A model generated the notes under the pieces. That model did no database searches. It saw only the letters and a program-made list of their open reading frames with translations, and was not told the origin of the DNA. 64,000 nucleotides of DNA from Jidongwangia harbinensis (lineage in GTDB: Bacteria; Actinomycetota; Actinomycetes; Mycobacteriales; Micromonosporaceae), in NCBI RefSeq assembly GCF_020216025.1, contig NZ_JAIWNC010000026.1:91477-155476 (forward strand). Direction: 5' to 3'. The translations under genes were made by a program, and so were the position numbers. How positions within the stretch are numbered: the stretch's first letter is position 1; each line of letters begins with the position of its first letter. Shown piece after piece: positions 58,600 to 64,000 of the stretch.

Positions 58600-59583
58600 T
58601 CAACCCAGGGTGGCCGGGCGTCCCTCGTACAGGTCGACGAAGAGCGGCAGCAGCTCGGCGGCGCCGAGGGCGGACCCGTCCACGAAGTCGTGCCCCGTGC
58701 CGATCCCGCCGGGCAGCGTGAGCCGCCGCAGGCTCAGGTCGTTCGCCCGGCTCAGGCGCTGGGTGACCGCCACCGCCCGGGCCGGGTCCACCACCTCGTC
58801 ACCGTCGGCGGTGACCACCGCGACGCTCGCCAGGTGTGCGTTGCGCGGCTCGTCCCGCAGGTTCGCGGTGATCCGCAGATACTGCCCGAGGCCCGCGTAC
58901 GTGACGTCGGAGCCGGCCACCCGCCGGTCCGGCAGCCAGCGCAGCCCGTACAGGACGGTCACCGGCCGGATCTGGTACGCCGCCGCCCGGTCCGGGTGCG
59001 GCGCGAAGAACGGGGCCATGACCAGGGCGTGCCGTACCGCGTCCGTGCGGTACTGGGCGAGCCAGGTGGCCAGGACCCCGCCGCCGGAATGGCCGGCCAC
59101 CCCGACCTCGGCGCCGAGTCCGGCCGCCACGTCGAGGCCGGCGCTGGCATGGGCGACCAACTCACCGGCGTCGTTCGCCCGGTGCGCGCCCGGATCGGAC
59201 TCGCCGTGCCGGGGTGCCCGCGGGACGTACACGTTGTAGCCGCGCTCGAAGAACCGCCGGGCCAGACCGGACATCTGCCTCGGGCACCCGGTGTAGCCGT
59301 GCAGCAGGAGGACGGCCTTCGCGGTGCGCGTACCGTGGCTGAACACCTGGCTGCGGCAGGCCGGCAGCACCGCGGCGTTGCCGCGGTCCGCGTCCGCCGC
59401 CCGCCCGGCCTCGGCCATCGCGGCCGCGTAGTCGAGGCTCCGCGGGGTGGCCGTCCGCAGGTCGTCGCTGCCCAACGGCCACAGGTACACCGCCGCCACG
59501 GCGACCGCCACGAACGCCGGAGTGGCGAGCCGGCCGGTACCGAGCCGGACCCACCACCGCTTGCCGTCCGCGGACCGGTCCAT
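58600..59583 (-). CDS. Alpha/beta hydrolase with N-terminal TM anchor
   Basis: 327 residues. A TM helix (about 19-37, ATPAFVAVAVAAVYLWPLG) anchors a serine hydrolase: oxyanion region LLLHGYTGCPRQMSG, nucleophile Ser in VGVAGHSGGGVLATWL, Asp in VTADGDEVVDP and His in GIGTGHDFVDG. Family: carboxylesterase/monoacylglycerol lipase-like. Probably acts on the outer membrane face. ATG at 59583 with no strong Shine-Dalgarno visible. Followed by the GNAT gene. Confidence 0.88.
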   Translation of the reverse strand: MDRSADGKRWWVRLGTGRLATPAFVAVAVAAVYLWPLGSDDLRTATPRSLDYAAAMAEAGRAADADRGNAAVLPACRSQVFSHGTRTAKAVLLLHGYTGCPRQMSGLARRFFERGYNVYVPRAPRHGESDPGAHRANDAGELVAHASAGLDVAAGLGAEVGVAGHSGGGVLATWLAQYRTDAVRHALVMAPFFAPHPDRAAAYQIRPVTVLYGLRWLPDRRVAGSDVTYAGLGQYLRITANLRDEPRNAHLASVAVVTADGDEVVDPARAVAVTQRLSRANDLSLRRLTLPGGIGTGHDFVDGSALGAAELLPLFVDLYEGRPATLG

Positions 59584-59697
59584 GCCTCAGTCGTAGAAGG
59601 TCGGAGCCGCGTTGTCCCGCCCGGACCCGGTCCCGGCCGGCATCCGGCGCCAACGTGCAGCGATCCGGCACTTTCGGCCCCACCGATGTGGCGCCAC

Positions 59698-60165
59698 TCA
59701 CCCGGTCACCGGGCGGATCCGGTCGTTGCGCAGGTGCTCGTACACCACCGACGTGCGCACGTCGGCCACGTGGGCGTGCTCGGTGAGCCGGTCGATGACG
59801 AACGCGTACAGGCTCTCGTTGTCCGGCACCGCGACGTGGATGAGGAAGTCCTCGGTCCCGGTGGTGACGAAGACCCCGAGCGTGTCCGGCAGCGCCGCGG
59901 CCCAGTTGCGGAACGCCTCGATGTTGCGCCGCGACGGCGGCCGGATCCGCACCGCGATGAGCGCCTGGACCGGACGGCCGATCGCGGCCAGATCGACGTT
60001 GAGGCTCGCGCCCCGGATCACGCCCCGCTCACGCAGCGCCCGGGTGCGGTCCAGCGCGGTGGTCGGCGAGACGCCCACCGCGGCGGCGATGTCCCGGTTG
60101 GTGCGCCGTGCATCCTGCTGCAGTTCCCGCAGGAGCGCCGTATCAAGTTCGTCGAGATGCGCCAT
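59698..60165 (-). CDS. Lrp/AsnC-family transcriptional regulator
   Basis: 155 residues: N-terminal HTH (LDELDTALLRELQQDARRTN ... AAAVGVSPTTALDRTRALRERGVIRG) and a C-terminal RAM/AsnC ligand domain (about 65-150). It is divergent from the DUF2000 gene with a 71-bp gap, so the two share a promoter region; such Lrp/DUF2000 pairs recur in actinobacteria as I recall. Likely regulates the DUF2000 gene in response to an amino acid or related ligand. Confidence 0.92.
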   Translation of the reverse strand: MAHLDELDTALLRELQQDARRTNRDIAAAVGVSPTTALDRTRALRERGVIRGASLNVDLAAIGRPVQALIAVRIRPPSRRNIEAFRNWAAALPDTLGVFVTTGTEDFLIHVAVPDNESLYAFVIDRLTEHAHVADVRTSVVYEHLRNDRIRPVTG

Positions 60166-60236
60166 GACCGCACCCTAGCCGGATTAAATACGGATTGCTT
60201 GCTCTGCATCCGCCGAAGTGCCTAGCGTTTCTGCTC

Positions 60237-60710
60237 ATGAGCGCATCACATCAGGTACGTTTCGAGCCCGACGAGATCCGCACCGATGAACCGACCCGGT
60301 CCGCGCGGCTCAAGTGGGTGATCGTGGTGGACGAGGCACTGCCGCCCGGCCGCGCGGTCAACGCCGCGGTCTGCGTCGCCGCGGCCACGTCCGTGTCGGT
60401 CGGCGGCCTGCTCGGCCCGGACGCCAAGGACGCCGACGGCGCCGTCCACCCCGGACTGCCGTGGGCCGGCTGCGCCGTGCTGAGCGCACCCGCCGAGCGC
60501 CTGGCCGCACTACGGGAGCGGGCCGCCGGCTCGCTGGGCGTGTACGTCGCCGACATGCCGGTCGCCGCGCAGGCCACCCGGGTGTACGACGACTACCGGC
60601 AACGGGTCGAGGAGACCGGCGGTGCGGACCTCGCGTACCACGCGGTGAGCCTGGTCGGGCCGCGCAACCGGATCGACAAGCTGGTCCACCGGCTGCCCCT
60701 GCTGCCCTGA
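60237..60710 (+). CDS. DUF2000 family protein (PTH2-like fold)
   Basis: 157 residues. The KWVIVVDEALPPGRAVNAAV segment near the N-terminus resembles the DUF2000 core (an aminoacyl-tRNA-hydrolase-like fold). The C-terminal YHAVSLVGPRNRIDKLVHRL is conserved in the family. The ATG is preceded by TAGCGT (60223-60228) eight bases upstream, indicating leaderless transcription. Divergent from the Lrp regulator. Function unknown. Confidence 0.85.
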   Translation: MSASHQVRFEPDEIRTDEPTRSARLKWVIVVDEALPPGRAVNAAVCVAAATSVSVGGLLGPDAKDADGAVHPGLPWAGCAVLSAPAERLAALRERAAGSLGVYVADMPVAAQATRVYDDYRQRVEETGGADLAYHAVSLVGPRNRIDKLVHRLPLLP

Positions 60711-60758
60711 CCCGGGCCACGGGCCTATGCTTGCTCCACTGCAAATAGAGGGAGCCCC

Positions 60759-61193
60759 GTGGTGCGCAGTCTCCAGATCCTGATCGTCGATGACGACGAC
60801 GCCGACGCACTGATGATCGAGGAGGCGCTGGAGAACTCGGAGACCACCACCGTGGTGAGCCGGGTCGCCGACGGCCGCGAGGCGCTCGACTACCTGACCC
60901 GCGCCGCCCCGTACGAGGCGGCGCACCGGCCGGACCTCATCCTGCTGGATCTCAACATGCCGCGGATGGACGGGCGCGAAACGCTGGCCGCGATCAAGAG
61001 CGACGAACGGCTCAAGGCCATCCCGGTGGTCATCCTCACCACGTCGGGCGCCGAACCGGACATCACCTCCAGCTACCAGCACCGGGCCAACGCGTACGTG
61101 ACGAAGCCGTTCAACCTCGACGACTTCGAAGCGACGGTACGGCAGATCGACCGCTTCTACCGCGAAGTGGCGGTCCTGCCCCCGGGCGACTGA
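60759..61193 (+). CDS. Single-domain response regulator (Rcp1/CheY-like)
   Basis: 144 residues, receiver domain only. Acidic cluster LIVDDDDADALMIEEAL, phosphoacceptor Asp in ILLDLNMPRMDGRETL, Thr in VVILTTSG and Lys in YVTKPFNL are all present, so it should be phosphorylated. The pattern (long insertion RAAPYEAAHRPDL) matches the Rcp1 group, which works with phytochrome-like or other kinases. GTG with GAGGGAG (60748-60754) upstream. No kinase nearby. Confidence 0.92.
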   Translation: MVRSLQILIVDDDDADALMIEEALENSETTTVVSRVADGREALDYLTRAAPYEAAHRPDLILLDLNMPRMDGRETLAAIKSDERLKAIPVVILTTSGAEPDITSSYQHRANAYVTKPFNLDDFEATVRQIDRFYREVAVLPPGD

Positions 61194-61199
61194 CACCTC

Positions 61200-61225
61200 G
61201 TGTACGGCCGCGCGGCCCGGGGTAA
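61200..61225 (+). promoter_or_regulatory. Candidate SigB/SigF-like promoter upstream of the PRC-like protein
   Basis: GTGT (61200-61203), 16-base spacer and GGGTAA (61220-61225); the ATG at 61236 follows ten bases later. Weaker match than that of the GPGG gene. Confidence 0.35.
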
Positions 61226-61235
61226 ACCCCATCCC

Positions 61236-61568
61236 ATGACGGATCTCGGAGAACCGCAGTCGTTCCTCGTACTCGAAGACGGCACCCCGGTCTACGACCG
61301 CTCCGGCAGCACCGTCGGCACCGTGGCACACGTGCTCGCCGACGACGCGCAGGACGTCTTCCACGGGCTGATCATCAAGACCGGCCAGGGCCACCGGTTC
61401 GCCACCGGCGACCAGGTCGACGGCATCTACGCGCACGGCGTCATCGTGTCCCAGCCGGCCGACCAGCTGCCCGAGCCGAGCGAGGACGCGGCGGCCCGGG
61501 CGGCGGACGACGACAAGACCGGCGGCGGCCTGCGCCGGGCGTGGGAGTGGCTGATCCAGCCGAAGTGA
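61236..61568 (+). CDS. PRC-barrel-like small protein
   Basis: 110 residues. The N-terminal beta-rich part (VLEDGTPVYDRSGSTVGTVAHVL ... DVFHGLIIKTG ... GDQVDGIYAHGVIVSQP) resembles PRC-barrel/DUF2171 proteins; the C-terminal acidic tail ends in an amphipathic RRAWEWLIQPK. ATG 61236; no strong Shine-Dalgarno, consistent with a short leader from the stress-type promoter. Role unknown. Confidence 0.78.
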   Translation: MTDLGEPQSFLVLEDGTPVYDRSGSTVGTVAHVLADDAQDVFHGLIIKTGQGHRFATGDQVDGIYAHGVIVSQPADQLPEPSEDAAARAADDDKTGGGLRRAWEWLIQPK

Positions 61569-61637
61569 ACGCCGGGCGTTCCGCTTCGCGGCGTGACCGG
61601 CGCTGGTGTTTCGACGCTGGTGTTCGACGCTGGTGTT

Positions 61638-61711
61638 CCAGTGGAGCGCTCCAGTGGTACACCAGCGTTGCTACGAGCACCTGATAACCACGCTGGTGTA
61701 CCACCGAGGCG
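61638..61711. repeat. Palindromic repeat, second locus (partner of 21663-21736)
   Basis: 74 bp, 66 identical to 21663-21736. Arms GTGGTACACCAGCGT (61653-61667) and ACGCTGGTGTACCAC (61690-61704) are perfectly complementary over 15 bp around a loop that keeps CACCTGATAACC. The palindrome TGGAGCGCTCCA precedes it (61642-61653). Intergenic, between the PRC-like gene and FabH. Confidence 0.78.
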
Positions 61712-61747
61712 CGCGTCGTGTGGATCGACCGGCCGCGCCGGCGTCGA

Positions 61748-62764
61748 CTAGCCGTGCCAGCGCAGCACGGACGCGCCGACCGCCATGCCGCCGCCGAAGC
61801 CGGCCAGCAGCACCAGGTCGCCGTCGGCGAGGGCGCCGGAACGGGCCGCGGCGTCCAGGGTCACCGGCACCGAGGCGCTGCCCACGTTGCCGAAGCGGTC
61901 CAGTGTCAGGTGTGTGGTGGCGCCGTCCAGCTGGGTCGAGTCCACCAGTTCCTGCAGCATCACGCCGTTGGCCTGGTGCGGGACGAAGTGGTCGATGTCC
62001 TTGGCGTGCAGCCCGGCGCGCTCCAGCATGCCGGCGAGTACCGGCGGCACGTGTTCGGCGACGAAGCTGCGTACCCCGCGCCCATCCATCTTGAAGAAGT
62101 GGTCGCCGTTGGCGACCGTCTCCGCGGACGCCGGCAACCGGCTGCCGCCGGCGTCGACCCGGATGAGCCGGTGCGCGGCGCCGCGGCTGACCAGCTCGGT
62201 CGCCACGATGCCGTAGCCCTCCGGCACCGCGCCGACCACCGCGGCACCCGCGCCGTCACCGAACAGCACGGCGGTGCGGCGGTCGTCGAAGTCGAGGATC
62301 CGGGAGTACACATCGGACGCGATCACCAGGACCTTGGCTCCCGGCTGCACCGTCACCAGGCTGCGGGCCAGCGCCAGACCAAAGACGAACCCGGCACAGA
62401 CGACGTTGATGTCGAAGCACGCGGCCCGCTCGGCGCCGATCAGATCCTGCACGATGCTCGAGGTCGGCGGTTGCGGAGCGTCACCGGTCGAGGTGGAGAC
62501 GATCAGGTAGTCCAGGTCCGCGGCGGTGATGCCGGCCCGCTCCAGGGCACCCGCCGCGGCCTTCGCCGCGAGGTCCGAAGCAGCTTCCTCCGGCGCCGCG
62601 AAACGACGCGCCTCGATCATCGTCTTGCGCGTGATCCACTCCGGGTCGGCGTCCTTTACCAGCGTCGCAAGCTCGGCATTCGTGACTTCACGGGCCGGAA
62701 GGTACGACCCGGTGCCGAGGATTCCGACGGCGACGGGCGACGAGTTCGGCTGATCCGATGACAT
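61748..62764 (-). CDS. Beta-ketoacyl-ACP synthase III family protein (FabH-like, orphan)
   Basis: 338 residues. Catalytic triad intact: Cys123 in NVVCAGFVFG, His263 in FVPHQANG, Asn293 in FGNVGSAS. Condenses an acyl-CoA starter with malonyl-ACP. The N-terminus (GILGTGSYLPAREVTNAEL ... ARRFAAPEEAASDLA) is that of FabH/KAS III. It stands alone with no fab, ACP or PKS genes visible, so it is likely a second copy or a pathway-specific synthase. ATG 62764 is preferred over an ATG three codons upstream. Confidence 0.9.
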   Translation of the reverse strand: MSSDQPNSSPVAVGILGTGSYLPAREVTNAELATLVKDADPEWITRKTMIEARRFAAPEEAASDLAAKAAAGALERAGITAADLDYLIVSTSTGDAPQPPTSSIVQDLIGAERAACFDINVVCAGFVFGLALARSLVTVQPGAKVLVIASDVYSRILDFDDRRTAVLFGDGAGAAVVGAVPEGYGIVATELVSRGAAHRLIRVDAGGSRLPASAETVANGDHFFKMDGRGVRSFVAEHVPPVLAGMLERAGLHAKDIDHFVPHQANGVMLQELVDSTQLDGATTHLTLDRFGNVGSASVPVTLDAAARSGALADGDLVLLAGFGGGMAVGASVLRWHG

Positions 62765-63266
62765 GCCATGCACCCCAGGTGTGTGGTCCGCGGGACAAGG
62801 CAGGCCGGGAGATGACTGCCCATGTCGATCGTCGGTCAGCCGTCACCGAGAGTCATCATCCGTGCGGGGGGTCCGTTGGCCCGCAAGGCCCCCTACGGAT
62901 GGTCCGACGAGATCTTGGATCATCCGTACGCACAGTCGGCGGTCGCCCGTCCGTTCGGCGGGGCCGGCGAACCTTCGCTGTTCTGTGGCCGGACCGGCGC
63001 TCAACGGTGGCCATGTCCGGTTCGGTCGCGCGGGCAACCGCCTCATTTCGGGCGTGTTTCTGGAGTGGTTCGGAGCTTCGGGGCAGGGGTCCGGGGTGTG
63101 TCACCTGCCACCTCGGGCCGCCGCGCTCTGCGACATTCGGTGTCCGGGAGAACCTGGTTGCTCCGATCGTCCGGGTGTCCGCTCTCCGGGGGTTGCCGGC
63201 CCGTGGCGCGTGTGGCTCTGGGGTGCGACGTGCGCCGCACCTCCCCACACGTGGGGCGCTGAGACC
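62765..63266. other. About 500 bp without a supported gene, upstream of FabH
   Basis: Several frames stay open but none shows a known family or start signal. An inverted pair TACGGATG (62894-62901) and CATCCGTA (62921-62928) lies about 130 bp upstream of the FabH start and could be regulatory. Otherwise nothing recognised. Confidence 0.5.
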
Positions 63267-63632
63267 GTGTCGATTCGCGACACGCAGAGCACCCCAGCTC
63301 CCCACACCACGCACGGGCCACGGGCGCGTGTCGATTCCCGGCACGCACCGCACCCCACCTCCCCACGGCAGGCGCGGGCCACGGGCGCGTGTCGATTCCC
63401 GGCACGCACCGCACCCCACCTCCCCACGGCAGGCGCGGGCCACGGGCGCGTGTCGAATCCCGGCACGCACCGCACCCCACCTCCCCACGGCAGGCGCGGG
63501 CCACGGGCGCGTGTCGAATCCCGGCACGCACAGCACCCCAGCTCCCCACACCACGCACGGGCCACGGGCGCGTGTCGATTCCCGGCGCGCACAGCACCCC
63601 AGCTCCCCACGGCAGGCGCGGGTGGTCACGTG
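63267..63632. repeat. Six-copy 61-bp tandem array
   Basis: Units start at 63267, 63328, 63389, 63450, 63511 and 63572, each 61 bp. Each unit opens with a hairpin, e.g. GCGTGTC / GGCACGC around a 7-nt loop; in unit 1 the stem changes to GTGTCG / CGACAC, still paired. The internal segment alternates between two forms (CCACACCACGCACGGG in units 1 and 5; CCACGGCAGGCGCGGG in units 2-4 and 6). Since 61 is not divisible by three and all frames are open, it is not a normal coding repeat. Confidence 0.9.
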
Positions 63633-63803
63633 GCGCGCCGGATTCTGCACCGGGTGCAGGGCGTGTCGGTTCGTGGCGTGGAATTGCTGCCCGCTGGAGG
63701 TGCGCGTCGGGCGGGCGGTTTGTCGAAGTTGTGGACCCGTGGTCGCCTAGGCGATTTCAAGGTTTGGATGCAACACCCACGTTTCTGCAGGTAGGAGTGG
63801 GTT
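63633..63803. other. Transition region with probable left end of the insertion element
   Basis: 171 bp with no gene. The composition changes near 63745 (GATTTCAAGGTTTGGATGCA, a less GC-rich stretch), about 60 bp before the transposase start, which is where the left terminal repeat of an IS30-type element would lie. The exact end is not determinable without the right end. Confidence 0.4.
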
Positions 63804-64000
63804 GTGGCAGGGAGATTGTCGGCGTTGGAGCGGGAACGGATCGGGTTAGGGCGGGCGGCGGGTGAGTCGGTCGGGCAGATCGCGCGGTGTTTAGGGCGGG
63901 CGCCGTCGACGGTGTCGCGGGAGGTTGGCCGGTTCGAGAGGTACGGCCAGCAGTACCTGCCGTCGGCGGCGGACTGGGCGTCCTGGTTACGGCATCGCCG
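63750..64000 (+). mobile_element. IS30-family insertion element, left part (cut by window end)
   Basis: Defined by the transposase start at 63804 and the compositional shift just upstream. The right end, terminal repeats and target duplication lie outside the window or were not recognised, so the left boundary is approximate. Confidence 0.55.
63804..64000 (+). CDS. IS30-family transposase, N-terminal part (truncated by window end)
   Basis: 65 codons visible. The N-terminal HTH region LSALERERIGLGRAAGESV ... IARCLGRAPSTVSREVGRF matches the helix-turn-helix (HTH_38) at the start of IS30 transposases. The catalytic DDE domain is beyond the edge. GTG start at 63804. Three TTA leucine codons in 65 (very rare in this genome) and low GC at third positions mark it as foreign DNA. 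Confidence 0.85.
   Translation, partial: MAGRLSALERERIGLGRAAGESVGQIARCLGRAPSTVSREVGRFERYGQQYLPSAADWASWLRHR

Noticed and set aside
63450..63475. tRNA T-arm-like word GTCGAATCCC in array units
   Set aside because: No anticodon arm, acceptor stem or full cloverleaf can be drawn; the other units have GTCGATTCCC. The likeness is probably chance.
63043..63610. Minus-strand proteins of 170-260 residues across the tandem array
   Set aside because: The unit length is not a multiple of three, all frames on both strands are open, and there is no start signal or family resemblance.
63267..63632. CRISPR array
   Set aside because: The whole 61-bp unit is repeated; there are no unique spacers and no cas genes.

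Overview
The window is very GC-rich (roughly 70% or more) with strong GC bias at third codon positions. It carries actinobacterial hallmarks: a conservon (roadblock / DUF742 / GTPase / NIT-domain kinase), an MhuD-type heme monooxygenase, an ANTAR regulator, an F420-type LLM oxidoreductase, a GPGG small membrane protein, and many genes that look leaderless. XylA closely resembles the xylose isomerase of Actinoplanes missouriensis as I remember it, so I infer a Micromonosporaceae chromosome, probably Actinoplanes or a close relative. Most of the window reads as ordinary chromosome. The right end (about 61.6-64 kb) looks accessory: repeats, an orphan FabH and an IS30-type transposase cut by the window edge.

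Layout. 0-4.6 kb: partial DrrA-like ABC ATPase (-), phosphotransferase, then serA and a D-2-hydroxyglutarate/D-lactate dehydrogenase-type flavoprotein as a probable pair, closed by a 21-bp-stem terminator. 4.6-7.9 kb: membrane protein with a disordered N-terminus, NarL-type regulator, small methyltransferase. 8-11.6 kb: marR-MFS drug-efflux operon with a palindromic operator, mhuD, a second MFS protein. 11.7-15.3 kb: GAF-ANTAR regulator and several small stress-like or membrane proteins. 15.3-16.7 kb: a c-di-AMP (ydaO/yuaA) riboswitch leader and a secreted NlpC/P60 peptidoglycan hydrolase. 16.7-21.5 kb: group-2 sigma factor, SDR oxidoreductase, dTMP-kinase-like protein, operon of nucleotidyltransferase, BON protein and metallophosphoesterase. 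21.6-26.9 kb: palindromic repeats, GPGG protein, MHYT sensor, HD phosphohydrolase, GH13 glucosidase, MFS. 27-30.9 kb: xylBA divergent from a ROK repressor. 30.9-34.4 kb: MarR, SpoIIE-like phosphatase, solute-binding/VWA chimera. 34.5-39.9 kb: lactonase and the conservon. 40-45.2 kb: catalase, two proteins sharing a C-terminal module, a WYL regulator, a secreted Pro/Thr-rich protein. 45.4-51 kb: M48 peptidase with 33-bp repeats, GH20 hexosaminidase, GNAT, Nudix, LLM oxidoreductase. 51.2-55.2 kb: WYL regulator divergent from a DrrAB-type ABC exporter, CorA. 55.4-58 kb: a flippase fused to an acyltransferase-like domain. 58-61.6 kb: GNAT, hydrolase, Lrp/DUF2000 pair, single-domain response regulator, PRC-like protein. 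61.6-64 kb: second locus of the palindromic repeat, FabH, a six-copy 61-bp tandem array and the IS30-type transposase start.

Coupled functions: SerA plus the flavoprotein could recycle 2-hydroxyglutarate; c-di-AMP probably gates the cell-wall hydrolase; XylAB with ROK form a substrate-responsive catabolic unit; the conservon forms a membrane-associated GTPase signalling complex. Promoter, operator and start-site calls rest on reading alone and carry lower confidence.
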